From the NCBI GenBank assembly GCA_017546145.1, contig JAFYXN010000010.1, positions 50,202 to 114,201 on the forward strand: a stretch of DNA of 64,000 nt, in the 5' to 3' direction. Positions 7,902-16,275 of this stretch are shown here, one piece after another. Under the pieces are notes generated by a model. The model worked only from the letters and a program-made list of their open reading frames with translations. It searched no databases and was not told where the DNA came from. The stretch is from Clostridia bacterium (GTDB lineage: Bacteria; Bacillota; Clostridia; Monoglobales; Monoglobaceae). Every line of letters starts with the position of its first letter. Within the stretch, counting starts at the first letter, position 1. The position numbers were made by a program, and so were the translations under genes.

Positions 7902-8795
7902 TCAGTTTTTTCTTCCCATAAGGTACTTTGCGAATTCTTTCAGAAACTTTGCCTTTTCGTCAAAGCATTCAAGCGCCGCAATTGCGTTTTGCGTAAGCTC
8001 CTCTGCTTTTGTGCGAGCATTGTCAAGTCCTAAAAGTGTAACATAGGTTGTTTTTTCATTCTCTGCATCACTGCCTATTGGTTTGCCAAGCACATCTGCA
8101 TTACCCGTACAATCAAGTATATCATCCTGCACCTGAAATGCAAGACCAATACCGTCGGCAAATCGTATCAGCGCTCCTGTCTTTTTCTCATCCGCGCCTG
8201 CCGCAATTGCCCCCGCAAGCACAGATACTCTTATCAACGCACCTGTTTTGCGATTATGCATATAGGTAAGGGTTTCCTCTGTAACATCTTGGCTGCCCTC
8301 ACTTTCCAAGTCCACAACCTGACCGCCAATCATCCCCGCACAGCCTGCGGCTTTTGTTATTTCCTGAGCTGCCTTAAGTACGGTTTCGGCAGACAAGGTT
8401 TTAAAGGCAGAAAAATCCGTCAGCAATTCAAATGCCATTGTTAAAAGTCCGTCCCCGGCAAGCAGGGCAGTTGCCTCGCCAAACTTTTTGTGGCATGTGG
8501 GCATACCACGGCGCAAATCATCATTATCCATACAAGGAAGGTCATCGTGGATAAGCGAGTATGTATGTATACATTCAATGGCAACACCAATTTTCAGTAC
8601 ATCTTCAAGGTCTGCGCCAAGCATATCACCGACCGCTAATGCAAGCACCGGACGGATTCTTTTTCCGCCGGCTTTCACACTGTAAGTCATTGCATCGTAT
8701 ACACTCTTCTGCAAGCATTCTCTTTTGTAAAATACTTTGTCAATCCCGTCATTGACCATCTTTCGGTATCTATCAAACTGTTTCTGAAAATTCAT
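7902..8795 (-). CDS. ispA: Polyprenyl (farnesyl/geranyl) diphosphate synthase
   Basis: A 297-residue trans-isoprenyl diphosphate synthase that condenses isopentenyl diphosphate units to C10-C15 chains for undecaprenyl and quinone precursors. Seen: the first Asp-rich motif in HDDLPCMDNDDLRRG, the KTGALI segment, and the second Asp-rich motif DDILDCTG. Start at the ATG at 8795 because GGAGG lies 5 nt upstream; a longer frame overlaps xseB. It follows xseB by 16 bp in the conserved nusB-xseA-xseB-ispA order. The residues before the first Asp motif suggest a short-chain product, but chain length cannot be set by eye. Confidence 0.95.
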   Translation of the reverse strand: MNFQKQFDRYRKMVNDGIDKVFYKRECLQKSVYDAMTYSVKAGGKRIRPVLALAVGDMLGADLEDVLKIGVAIECIHTYSLIHDDLPCMDNDDLRRGMPTCHKKFGEATALLAGDGLLTMAFELLTDFSAFKTLSAETVLKAAQEITKAAGCAGMIGGQVVDLESEGSQDVTEETLTYMHNRKTGALIRVSVLAGAIAAGADEKKTGALIRFADGIGLAFQVQDDILDCTGNADVLGKPIGSDAENEKTTYVTLLGLDNARTKAEELTQNAIAALECFDEKAKFLKEFAKYLMGRKN

Positions 8796-8811
8796 AACTT
8801 CCTCCGCTGAA

Positions 8812-9048
8812 CTATTCCACTTCAAACGGTGCTTCGCAGATTTCACCATCGCTATTCTTCATAAGTACTGTAATTTTTTGTTCTGCATTTTTCAACTGAC
8901 TTGTACATTCCTTTGTTCTGCGAATACCTTCTTCAAAAAGCTCAAGCATCTCGTCAAGGCTGACGTCACCGCCCTCAAGCTTGTTTACTATGCCTTCAAG
9001 CTGTTTTATATTTTCTTCAAAACTAACTTCTGTTTTTTTTGTTGCCAT
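8812..9048 (-). CDS. xseB: Exodeoxyribonuclease VII small subunit
   Basis: A 78-residue helical protein with the XseB signature FEENIKQLEGIVNKLEGGDVSLDEML. Several copies bind one XseA to form exonuclease VII, which degrades single-stranded DNA from both ends into oligonucleotides. It sits directly between xseA (12 bp) and ispA (16 bp). Ribosome binding site AGGGAGG is just upstream. Confidence 0.96.
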   Translation of the reverse strand: MATKKTEVSFEENIKQLEGIVNKLEGGDVSLDEMLELFEEGIRRTKECTSQLKNAEQKITVLMKNSDGEICEAPFEVE

Positions 9049-9060
9049 TATTGTTCCTCC

Positions 9061-10257
9061 CTATTCTGCAACAGCCTTTATCTCGCCGTCACTGACTTTT
9101 ATGGACAATTTGTCACCGGATTGTATCTGCCTTATACTTTTTACAACCTCGCCCTCTGCAGTCTTTGCGACCGCATAGCCACGCTTAAGCGTACCAAGAG
9201 GGCTTAAAGCGTCAAGCTTTGATGCCGCAACACAAAGCTCCTGGTTTTTTTTGTTTAAAGCTGTGTGTATTGCATTTCCAAACATTCTTGTCAAATGGTC
9301 AAGGTAGATGCCTTTTTCGTTTATCTTCAAAGTAGGTTCTTTCATTATTTGCTTATCTGCATATAATTTCAAAAGAAGTCTTCTGTTTTCCAGTATCTTT
9401 TTTACTGCAGCTTTAAGTCTGGATTCAGCACTATGAATTTTATCACATAGCTCTTCCTCGGAAGGAACCGCAAGCTCTGCTGCCGCAGAAGGAGTTGGCG
9501 CTCTTAAATCTGCTGCAAAGTCAGCAATGGTAAAATCTGTTTCGTGCCCCACCGCCGAAATAACCGGAATTTCACTTGCAAATATTGCCCTTGCAACAAT
9601 CTCTTCATTAAATGCCCACAAGTCTTCAACAGAGCCGCCGCCCCTGCCTACAATCAATACATCTGCTGATTTTGTCAGGTTGAAATATTCAATTCCCCTG
9701 ACAATGCTTTCTGCCGCACCGCTTCCCTGAACCAACGCCGGATACAAGCATATATCGCAAAACGAGAAACGTCTTGACAAAATATTGATAATATCCCTTA
9801 CCGCCGCACCTGTAGGAGCCGTAACCACTCCAACACGCGACGGATAGCCGGGAATTGGTTTTTTTGCCGCAGGGTCAAAAATCCCTTCCGCTTGAAGCTT
9901 TGCCTTCAGCTTTTCAAACTGTTCGTAGAGGTTGCCCTTTCCGTCCTGTGACATTGAATTGATATAAAGCTGATATTGACCGTCACGCTCATACACCGAC
10001 ACTCTGCCCTCTGCAATGACCTGCATGCCGTTTTCGGGTCTGAAGTTCAGGGACATTGCCGCTGTGCGAAACATAACTGCGCGGATTACACCGCTCTCGT
10101 CCTTAAGCGACATATACAAATGTCCTGATGAATGATGCTTAAAGTTTGAAATTTCGCCCTTTATCTTTATTTTTGAAAAGAGCGGAACCTGAGCAAAAAG
10201 GTCTTTTATAAATAAATTAAGCTGAGTTACCGTAAAAACCTGTTTTTCGTAATCCAC
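9061..10257 (-). CDS. xseA: Exodeoxyribonuclease VII large subunit
   Basis: Catalytic subunit (398 residues) of the single-strand-specific exonuclease used in repair. N-terminal OB-fold (~1-100; KIKGEISNFKHHSSGHLYMSLKD), then the nuclease domain with GVVTAPTGAAVRDI, RGGGSVEDLWAFNEE and SAVGHETDFTIADFAAD, and a coiled-coil C-terminal region that binds XseB. Normal length and complete motifs. It sits between the Kae1-like gene and xseB in one operon. Confidence 0.97.
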   Translation of the reverse strand: MDYEKQVFTVTQLNLFIKDLFAQVPLFSKIKIKGEISNFKHHSSGHLYMSLKDESGVIRAVMFRTAAMSLNFRPENGMQVIAEGRVSVYERDGQYQLYINSMSQDGKGNLYEQFEKLKAKLQAEGIFDPAAKKPIPGYPSRVGVVTAPTGAAVRDIINILSRRFSFCDICLYPALVQGSGAAESIVRGIEYFNLTKSADVLIVGRGGGSVEDLWAFNEEIVARAIFASEIPVISAVGHETDFTIADFAADLRAPTPSAAAELAVPSEEELCDKIHSAESRLKAAVKKILENRRLLLKLYADKQIMKEPTLKINEKGIYLDHLTRMFGNAIHTALNKKNQELCVAASKLDALSPLGTLKRGYAVAKTAEGEVVKSIRQIQSGDKLSIKVSDGEIKAVAE

Positions 10258-10273
10258 GCTCTTTCCTCCGACT

Positions 10274-11221
10274 TCATTTTTGATATTTTAATTTCCCAAT
10301 TTGGCAAACTCCGACAGCATTATCGGTTGAAAACTCTGCCTCTGCAAAAAACACATTGGGCATATCCGAAAACTCACTTCTTAAAAACTTTGAGGAGGAC
10401 ACGCCGCCCACCATAAGCACGTTATTTACCCCATACTTGTTACGCGCAGATATAACAGACTGTTTTACCGACTGTGCAATGCACTTCATTACACAATATG
10501 CCGCAAGCTCCGGATTTCCGCCGTCCTCAATGAACCGCTCGTAGCGGGTTTCTTCGCCTGAAAAATTAATATATTCGTCCTTGACACAGGTTTTAATTCT
10601 TGATTTTTCACCGTTATATTCACAAGCAGAATAATCAAGATACTTTCCGCACGGAAAGTCCATGCCAAGCTTTACTCCTATGCGGTCTATGAACTGACCT
10701 GCAGGCAAATCAAGTGTGCCGCCGACAATTTCACATTCAAAGCCTGCCCTGCAAGGCTTTACCAACAGAAGCTCGGTTGTTCCGCCCGAAATATGGTATG
10801 TTAAAAACTCTTCTGACAGCAACGAATATTTATGACAGGAATGAATTGCCGCCATGATATGCCCTTCCTGATGCGATGTTTCAACGTAAGCTGCTCCGGT
10901 GACATCGGCAATAACTTTTGCAAAAGCCTGACCCGCTGTAAAAACAGGCATATACGAGCCATCCACATTGCGCGGCTTTGAACTTACAGTAACCGTAATA
11001 TTATCAAATTTTTTGAAATCCACCTGTTCCTTCAGTTCATCCATACACAGCGGCAAGTTTTTTACATGCTGAAAAACCGCCTCGGATTGTCTGAGGCCGC
11101 ATTCACCCTCTTTTACCCTCAGCGGTTTTTTTATATGAACAATGGATTCGCCCGTATCTGCTGCCACCGATGTTGTATAGCAGCTTGTATCAATCCCTAT
11201 AAAAAGTCCAGCTTCGCTCAT
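10274..11221 (-). CDS. Kae1/TsaD-like paralogue (M22 family), function unassigned
   Basis: A 315-residue ASKHA-fold protein related to TsaD, the enzyme that makes t6A in tRNA, but divergent. Seen: the nucleotide-fold opening FIGIDTSCYTTSVA, a metal-type HQEGHIMAAIHS segment, the phosphate loop ISGGTTELLLV and MVGGVSSSKFLR near the C-terminus. True TsaD usually has an HxxEH-type motif and a longer sequence, so this is probably the Firmicutes paralogue found in nusB-xseA operons rather than the t6A enzyme. Its start overlaps the nusB stop by 4 bp (ATGA). Function is unknown; a tRNA or protease-like role is only inferred from the fold. Confidence 0.75.
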   Translation of the reverse strand: MSEAGLFIGIDTSCYTTSVAADTGESIVHIKKPLRVKEGECGLRQSEAVFQHVKNLPLCMDELKEQVDFKKFDNITVTVSSKPRNVDGSYMPVFTAGQAFAKVIADVTGAAYVETSHQEGHIMAAIHSCHKYSLLSEEFLTYHISGGTTELLLVKPCRAGFECEIVGGTLDLPAGQFIDRIGVKLGMDFPCGKYLDYSACEYNGEKSRIKTCVKDEYINFSGEETRYERFIEDGGNPELAAYCVMKCIAQSVKQSVISARNKYGVNNVLMVGGVSSSKFLRSEFSDMPNVFFAEAEFSTDNAVGVCQIGKLKYQK

Positions 11222-11616
11222 TTAACAGCACCGCTCAGCTTACCCAAAATTCCGTTCACAAACGGTGCCGCTTCCTCGCCGTCGTATTTCTTTGCAAGAC
11301 CAACCGCCTCGTTAACCGAAACTGCAGCAGGTATGTCCTCACAATTTTCAATCTCAAACGCAGCAAGACGAAGTACAGCAAGGCTGACATAGGAAATACG
11401 GTCAACCTTCCAATCCTTGGACAAATCTCCGATTTTTTTGTCAATGTCTTCAATATTCTGAATAACACCGCGTACTACTCTTTGGATATATTCCTGCTGG
11501 TTTCCCGGCTGGTATTCCTCAACAAAATCTGCAATAATTCTTTCTATCTCATCAGGCTGAAATCTATACTCAAAAAGAAGTATAAATGCATATTCTCTCG
11601 CCTTAGTTCTATTCAT
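11218..11616 (-). CDS. nusB: Transcription antitermination factor NusB
   Basis: A 132-residue helical RNA-binding protein that with NusE (S10) holds boxA in rRNA leaders and prevents premature termination. Seen: RTKAREYAFILLFEYRF at the N-terminus and AVSVNEAVGLAKKYDGEEAAPFVNGILG at the C-terminus, both diagnostic (shown here as AVSVNEAVGLAKKY and FVNGILG). It follows asp23 by 22 bp and overlaps the next gene, so the four proteins are likely translated together. Confidence 0.96.
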   Translation of the reverse strand: MNRTKAREYAFILLFEYRFQPDEIERIIADFVEEYQPGNQQEYIQRVVRGVIQNIEDIDKKIGDLSKDWKVDRISYVSLAVLRLAAFEIENCEDIPAAVSVNEAVGLAKKYDGEEAAPFVNGILGKLSGAVK

Positions 11617-11638
11617 TTGTATTCACTCAGCCTTTCCG

Positions 11639-12076
11639 CTATTCTTCTGCAGCAGCCTCGTCTGCCTCAACTTCGCTTTGTACTTCTTCAGGTTCAGATT
11701 CAACAGCCGGGGTTGTATTCACACCCTCAATGTTTACATTAACTGCGGTAACATTGAGTCCCGTCATTGCCTCGACCTCGTTTTTGGTCTTACCCTGAAT
11801 TTCCCATGCAACATCAGGAATCTTTACGCCGTACTCAACAACCACATACATATCAATCTTAACATCCCGGTCATTAATTGTAACCTTAACGCCCTTGGAA
11901 GGGTTTTTCTTGCCCAGAAGCTCCGCAAAACCTCCGGTCAAAGAATTAACCATCCCTGAAACTCCGTCAATGCTTTTTGCCGCAATTGCCGCAATTGTTG
12001 CAATGACATCATTTGAGATTGAAATGTTGCCGTCTTTATCAATATTTGTATTTATAACTTTTTCTTCTACGCTCAT
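11639..12076 (-). CDS. Asp23/Gls24 family envelope stress protein
   Basis: A 145-residue Asp23-family protein (YqhY type). The core (residues ~15-115) has SNDVIATIAAIAAKSIDGVSG and VKIDMYVVVEYGVKIPDVAWEIQ; the tail (~118-145) is Glu-rich and disordered. Members act at the membrane and respond to envelope stress; the YqhY-type gene next to nusB in Bacilli is linked to acetyl-CoA carboxylase control, an idea that cannot be tested here. First gene of the nusB-xse-ispA operon, with a promoter at 12118-12146. Confidence 0.92.
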   Translation of the reverse strand: MSVEEKVINTNIDKDGNISISNDVIATIAAIAAKSIDGVSGMVNSLTGGFAELLGKKNPSKGVKVTINDRDVKIDMYVVVEYGVKIPDVAWEIQGKTKNEVEAMTGLNVTAVNVNIEGVNTTPAVESEPEEVQSEVEADEAAAEE

Positions 12077-12117
12077 AATATCCTCCTATAAATCATTATC
12101 AGAGTTTTACATTTTCA

Positions 12118-12146
12118 AGTATATCATAAAATATATAAATTTACAA
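12118..12146 (-). promoter_or_regulatory. Promoter of the asp23-nusB-xse-ispA operon
   Basis: Minus-strand TTGTAA (12141-12146) and TATACT (12118-12123) with 17-bp spacing, 40 bp upstream of the Asp23-family start. Confidence 0.7.
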
Positions 12147-12200
12147 TTATTTTTTGAATTATTTTGCAAGGTATTACAGATTATTTTTTCCTGATAATTT

Positions 12201-12752
12201 TTAAAGCCCAAAAAGCACCCCGCACACCGCTCCGACTGCAATATAAACAAGAGGATGCTTTTTAAATTTAAACACTCCAAACACCAGCACAGCAAACAAA
12301 ATCAATTTTTTATAATCAATTGAAGCCACTATACTTTCTGCTCCGCTTAGCATAAACGTCTGCAAGAAAACATTAAGCACAGACGCCGCAAGAAGTCCTG
12401 AAACCGCGGCTCTTAATCCGTAAAAAAGATTCTTCACTGTTTTGCTGTATCTGAATTTTTCCAGAATCCGTGAAATGATAAGTATTACAATTATACTTGG
12501 TGCTACCAGAGCAAGGGTTGATACAATTCCGCCAAGCACGCCGGCGCTTTGAAACCCAACATAGGTTGCCATATTTACACCTATCGGGCCCGGCGAGGAT
12601 TCTGATACGGCAATCATATTTGTAAGCTCCTCAGCAGTAAACCAATCATATTTATTGGTAAGTTCAAACAAAAACGGCAAAGTTGCAAGTCCGCCTCCAA
12701 TTGAAAACAGACCGATTTTAAAAAATTCGTAAATTATAGCAAGCAGAATCAC
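12201..12752 (-). CDS. Chromate transporter (CHR family), second half-protein
   Basis: A 183-residue membrane protein of the short-chain CHR family. The signature FFKIGLFSIGGGLATLPFL is near the N-terminus, followed by SESSPGPIGVNMATYVGF and several hydrophobic segments. Short CHR proteins work as pairs with opposite membrane topology and export or import chromate or sulfate-like anions. It overlaps its partner gene by 4 bp. The physiological substrate in an anaerobe is uncertain. Confidence 0.9.
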   Translation of the reverse strand: MILLAIIYEFFKIGLFSIGGGLATLPFLFELTNKYDWFTAEELTNMIAVSESSPGPIGVNMATYVGFQSAGVLGGIVSTLALVAPSIIVILIISRILEKFRYSKTVKNLFYGLRAAVSGLLAASVLNVFLQTFMLSGAESIVASIDYKKLILFAVLVFGVFKFKKHPLVYIAVGAVCGVLFGL

Positions 12753-13327
12753 TTTTGTCCGTCCTCCCCTTCGTTTTTACTCATCCTTTGAAGTGCTGAC
12801 TTATACAGAATAGCTGCAGCACCGGCTAAAACTACAATTATTATTGTGGATACATCAAAAAACATTGAAATAACAAACGCAGCCGCCGCAATTATAATGG
12901 TAAACCAATCAAAAACCCCTGATTTGCCTATTTTAAGAACTGCCTGCACAAGAATTGCACTTACCGCAACCCCAACACCCTTAAACGCATGTTTTGCCAC
13001 CGGATTGTCATAAACTACAGATAAAACAGACGCAATAAGTGAGATAATTATTACAGAAGGTGTTATAACTCCCAGAGTTGCTACTATTCCGCCTATTGTG
13101 CCATAATTTTTGTGACCTACGAAAGTCGCTGTGTTTACCGCAATCACACCCGGAGTGCATTGACCTATTGCAAAATAGTCCATTAGCTCCTCCATTGTTG
13201 CCCATTTGTATTTTTCGACTATTTCACGTTCAAACATAGGAAGCATGGCATAGCCACCGCCAAACGTAAACGCTCCAATTCTGAAAAAGGCAAAGAAAAG
13301 CTTTAACAGTTCCTTAAATTTATTCAT
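12749..13327 (-). CDS. Chromate transporter (CHR family), first half-protein
   Basis: A 192-residue partner of the preceding gene, with FFRIGAFTFGGGYAMLPMF and GQCTPGVIAVNTATFVGH, the two repeats expected in half-size CHR proteins, and about five or six membrane segments. It is the promoter-proximal gene; the stop overlaps the start of the second half (ATGA). Divergent from the hemolysin-III gene across 148 bp. Confidence 0.9.
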   Translation of the reverse strand: MNKFKELLKLFFAFFRIGAFTFGGGYAMLPMFEREIVEKYKWATMEELMDYFAIGQCTPGVIAVNTATFVGHKNYGTIGGIVATLGVITPSVIIISLIASVLSVVYDNPVAKHAFKGVGVAVSAILVQAVLKIGKSGVFDWFTIIIAAAAFVISMFFDVSTIIIVVLAGAAAILYKSALQRMSKNEGEDGQK

Positions 13328-13417
13328 TGTAAACTCAACCTCTTTTATATGTTAAAATTAAACAATATTTGTATTATATAACAAACCGGCGCATATTGCA
13401 AATACTTCTTTCACTAC

Positions 13418-13446
13418 TTGACAAAAATTTTAAATAGATTTATACT
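13418..13446 (+). promoter_or_regulatory. Promoter of the TrhA/hemolysin III gene
   Basis: TTGACA (13418-13423) and TATACT (13441-13446), spacer 17 bp, followed by AGGAGG and ATG at 13476. Confidence 0.8.
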
Positions 13447-13475
13447 TAAAAATATTCACTTAGGAGGCTTTACAG

Positions 13476-14141
13476 ATGTTCAACAAAGAAGAAATTGCAA
13501 AATTTAACAATCAAAGTATGGGCGAAGAAATTGCAAATGCAATTTCTCATGGCGTCGGAACTTTGCTTGCAATTGCCGGCACAGCAGTCGCAATTGTATA
13601 TTCTTGTCTTACCGGAGACGCAATGAGTACTGTTTCTGCAGCGCTTTACGGTGCAGGACTTATTCTTCTCTACCTGTCTTCGACGCTTTACCATTCTCTT
13701 ACAAACATAAAAGCAAAGCGGATATTTCAGATTTTTGACCACTGCTCAATTTTTATACTTATTCTTTGCTCATATATACCCATATCACTTGCACTGCTCC
13801 GCGGGACACTCGGTTGGGTTCTTTTTGGAGTAAATGCCGCATGTACCATTGTGGGTATAGTTCTTAACTCAATAGATGTTAAAAAGTTTCAGAAGATTTC
13901 AATGGTTATATACATACTTATGGGATGGTCGGTTATATTTGTAGCATACCCTGTTTTAAGCAAAATTCCGCTTCCCGGTATCATTCTTCTTGTAGCAGGC
14001 GGTTTAAGCTACACCGGCGGAATATTCTTCTTCAGAATGAAGAAACCAAGATATATGCATTATATATGGCATCTTTTTGTTCTTGCCGGAAGTATTTTTC
14101 ATTATTTTGCATTCTTGTTTTATGCGCTTCCCGTACGCTAA
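13476..14141 (+). CDS. trhA: Hemolysin III / TrhA (PAQR-superfamily) membrane protein
   Basis: A 221-residue polytopic membrane protein of the YqfA/HlyIII group. Seen: EEIANAISHGVGTLLAIAG at the N-terminus, SSTLYHS in the second segment, FDHCSIFILI in the third, and HYIWHLFVLAGSIFHYFA near the C-terminus, where the conserved His residues probably bind zinc. The family (TrhA in B. subtilis and E. coli) affects membrane fluidity homeostasis; old hemolysin annotation is not evidence of toxicity. It is followed 24 bp later by the patatin-like gene, so the pair may share a lipid-related role. Confidence 0.92.
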   Translation: MFNKEEIAKFNNQSMGEEIANAISHGVGTLLAIAGTAVAIVYSCLTGDAMSTVSAALYGAGLILLYLSSTLYHSLTNIKAKRIFQIFDHCSIFILILCSYIPISLALLRGTLGWVLFGVNAACTIVGIVLNSIDVKKFQKISMVIYILMGWSVIFVAYPVLSKIPLPGIILLVAGGLSYTGGIFFFRMKKPRYMHYIWHLFVLAGSIFHYFAFLFYALPVR

Positions 14142-14165
14142 AACATTCATCGGAGGTTATACAAA

Positions 14166-15032
14166 ATGAAACTTGGACTTGTGCTTGAAGGCGGTGCCAG
14201 CCGTGTTCTTTTTTCCTGCGGGGCAATGGACGCTCTGTTGGAGGAAAAGATTTACGCCGATTATGTAATAGGCGTTTCTGCCGGTATTGCGTACGGAACA
14301 AGCTATGTGTCAAGACAAATCGGCAGAAATCTTGAGCTTTCGCTCAAATATTTTCACGATAAAAGATATATGGGCCTTCGGCATCTTTTAAACCCCAAAA
14401 AGCGTTCATATTATAATATGGATTTTGCATTCAGGCAAATTCCCCAAAAGCTTGTCCCGTTTGATTTTGATGCATTTGCAAAATACAGCAAAGGCCAGAC
14501 TGTTATTGCCGGCATTACCAATATGGAAACAGGAAAAATCGAGTACAGACAACTGCCGACAGATGACTGGGATTTGCACCTTCGTATTTTATGGGCAAGC
14601 TGTGCCTTGCCGTATATGTTTCAGCCTGAGCAAATTGACGGAAACCTATATATGGACGGCGGCGTTTGCGACCCTATACCATTTAGGCACGCTATTGATG
14701 ACGGCTGCGACAAGCTGATTGCCATTCTTACACGTGAACGAACATATTCAAAGCAGCGCGATACTTCTATAAAAATGGCAAGCAAGACCTTTAAAAAATA
14801 CACTGAATTTTCAAACGCGCTTATTGAGCGTTCAGAAAAGTATAACAGCGCAAGAGATGAGCTTTTCAAACTTTCTGACCGCGGTGAAGCAATTGTAATT
14901 ATGCCAAGCGATACAAAAGGCTTTGCAAGAACCGAGCGCCGACCTGAAAAGCTTCAGGCTATGTACGATGACGGCTACAACACTACAAAAAAAATGATGC
15001 CCGAAATAAAAAAATATCTTGGAATAGATTAG
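14166..15032 (+). CDS. Patatin-like phospholipase, YjjU-type
   Basis: A 288-residue cytoplasmic patatin-fold hydrolase. The Ser-Asp dyad is visible: nucleophile elbow GVSAG (residues ~39-43) and DGG (~163-165). The oxyanion-loop segment reads LEGGASRVLFSCG where the family usually has a GGGxRG run, so one loop glycine is replaced; activity on lipid acyl esters is therefore likely but not certain. A C-terminal region of ~90 residues matches the usual YjjU-type extension. The gene starts 24 bp after the hemolysin-III gene with GGAGG upstream. The only downstream signal is the hairpin that also holds the ribosome binding site of the next gene. Confidence 0.87.
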   Translation: MKLGLVLEGGASRVLFSCGAMDALLEEKIYADYVIGVSAGIAYGTSYVSRQIGRNLELSLKYFHDKRYMGLRHLLNPKKRSYYNMDFAFRQIPQKLVPFDFDAFAKYSKGQTVIAGITNMETGKIEYRQLPTDDWDLHLRILWASCALPYMFQPEQIDGNLYMDGGVCDPIPFRHAIDDGCDKLIAILTRERTYSKQRDTSIKMASKTFKKYTEFSNALIERSEKYNSARDELFKLSDRGEAIVIMPSDTKGFARTERRPEKLQAMYDDGYNTTKKMMPEIKKYLGID

Positions 15033-15037
15033 TATAT

Positions 15038-15088
15038 AAAAGTCACCCCGCTAATATATTTAATATTAACGAGGTGACTTTTTTGAAG
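15038..15088 (+). terminator. Long hairpin with U-tract; also holds the dacF-type RBS and start
   Basis: Two 20-nt arms (15038-15057 and 15063-15082) with a 5-nt loop, followed by TTTT. As plus-strand RNA the stem has two C-A mismatches; as minus-strand RNA these become G-U pairs. The 3' arm contains GAGGTG (15071-15076), the ribosome binding site of the following gene, so the same hairpin can terminate the patatin transcript and hide the start of the carboxypeptidase gene. Confidence 0.65.
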
Positions 15089-16225
15089 AAAATTTCTTTT
15101 ATATTTATCATCATTTTAATATTTACATCAAGCCCCCTACACAGCTTTGCAATTTCTGCCCAAAGTGCCGTTGTTATAGATGCTGCGTCGGGCAGAGTTT
15201 TATATTCGCATAACGCAAATGAAAAACGCGGCATGGCAAGCACCACCAAAATTATGACAGCCATTACTGCTCTTGAAAATTCCGATATAAATAAGGTTGT
15301 AAGCATATCTCCAACCGCGTCAGGGGTAGAAGGCTCTTCCATGTACCTTGCAAAAGGCGAAAAGCTGACTTTGGGCGAACTTCTGTACGGACTTATGCTG
15401 GTTTCAGGCAACGATGCGGCAACTGCCATTGCAGAAGCAGTCTCCGGCTCGGTAAGCAGCTTTGCTGTCCTTATGAATAAAAAAGCTGAAGAAATAGGTG
15501 CACTCAATTCCAATTTCACCAATCCGCACGGTCTTTCTGACGAAAATCACTATACCACCGCTTATGACCTGGCAAAAATAACTGCATACGCATTAAAAAA
15601 CCCAAAGTTTGCAGAGATTGTTGCAACAAAGACAAAAAAGCTTCCTCAAAACGAAGGCGGTTATGCACGAACCCTTGTAAATCACAACAAATTTTTGAGT
15701 ATGTACGAAGGCTGTATCGGGGTAAAAACAGGCTTTACCAAAGCCACCGGCAGATGCCTTGTAACGGCAGTTAACAAAAACGGATTACAGCTTGTTTGCG
15801 TAACACTTAACGCTTCCGATGACTGGCAAGACCATAAAACCTTATACGATACAACTTTTTCAGAGTACTCTTCTTTTAAAATAAAAAGTATTGGTGAAAA
15901 AATAATTGATGCTAAGATTAAAAAAGGCATCTCCGACACTGTATCACTTGTTACACAAAACGATATATACATACCTATAAAGCCCGGGGAAGAACAATCC
16001 ATAAAGGTTACACCGCAATGTTTTGAAGATTTAACTGCGCCAATTTCAAAGGGGGATGTTTTAGGTACGCTTACCATCGCAACAGACGGCAAACCCTGCG
16101 GAGAGTTTCCGCTTGTGTCGGACAGCGATATACCTGTTAAAAAAGTTATTTTTAAGGCTGCATCTTATGACCTTGTCACCGCCTTTAAAAAAGTGTTTTA
16201 TGCATGGCTGACGTGCTTTCAGTAA
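15083..16225 (+). CDS. D-alanyl-D-alanine carboxypeptidase (PBP5/DacF family)
   Basis: A 380-residue exported low-molecular-weight penicillin-binding protein that trims the terminal D-Ala of peptidoglycan stem peptides. Signal peptide KKISFIFIIILIFTSS; then the three active-site motifs STTK (SxxK), SGN (SxN) and KTG (in VKTGFTKATGR); then the C-terminal beta-rich domain and a hydrophobic amphipathic tail (~360-380). I chose TTG at 15083 because GAGGTG lies 6 nt upstream and the signal peptide then starts with MKK; a GTG 9 bp earlier lies inside that site. Terminator at 16239-16272. Confidence 0.95.
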   Translation: MKKISFIFIIILIFTSSPLHSFAISAQSAVVIDAASGRVLYSHNANEKRGMASTTKIMTAITALENSDINKVVSISPTASGVEGSSMYLAKGEKLTLGELLYGLMLVSGNDAATAIAEAVSGSVSSFAVLMNKKAEEIGALNSNFTNPHGLSDENHYTTAYDLAKITAYALKNPKFAEIVATKTKKLPQNEGGYARTLVNHNKFLSMYEGCIGVKTGFTKATGRCLVTAVNKNGLQLVCVTLNASDDWQDHKTLYDTTFSEYSSFKIKSIGEKIIDAKIKKGISDTVSLVTQNDIYIPIKPGEEQSIKVTPQCFEDLTAPISKGDVLGTLTIATDGKPCGEFPLVSDSDIPVKKVIFKAASYDLVTAFKKVFYAWLTCFQ

Positions 16226-16238
16226 AAAACCCCATTCA

Positions 16239-16272
16239 AAAAGCCAACCAAATATGCTTTGGTTGGCTTTTA
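16239..16272. terminator. Bidirectional terminator between convergent genes
   Basis: Hairpin arms AAAAGCCAACCAAA and TTTGGTTGGCTTTT around a short loop, with A-runs on one side and T-runs on the other. It lies between the carboxypeptidase (plus) and the ligase fusion (minus). Confidence 0.88.
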
Positions 16273-16275
16273 ATC

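Noticed and set aside
15043..15522. Open frame on the minus strand opposite the carboxypeptidase gene
   Set aside because: It is fully antisense to a gene with signal peptide and three PBP motifs, and has no ribosome binding site.
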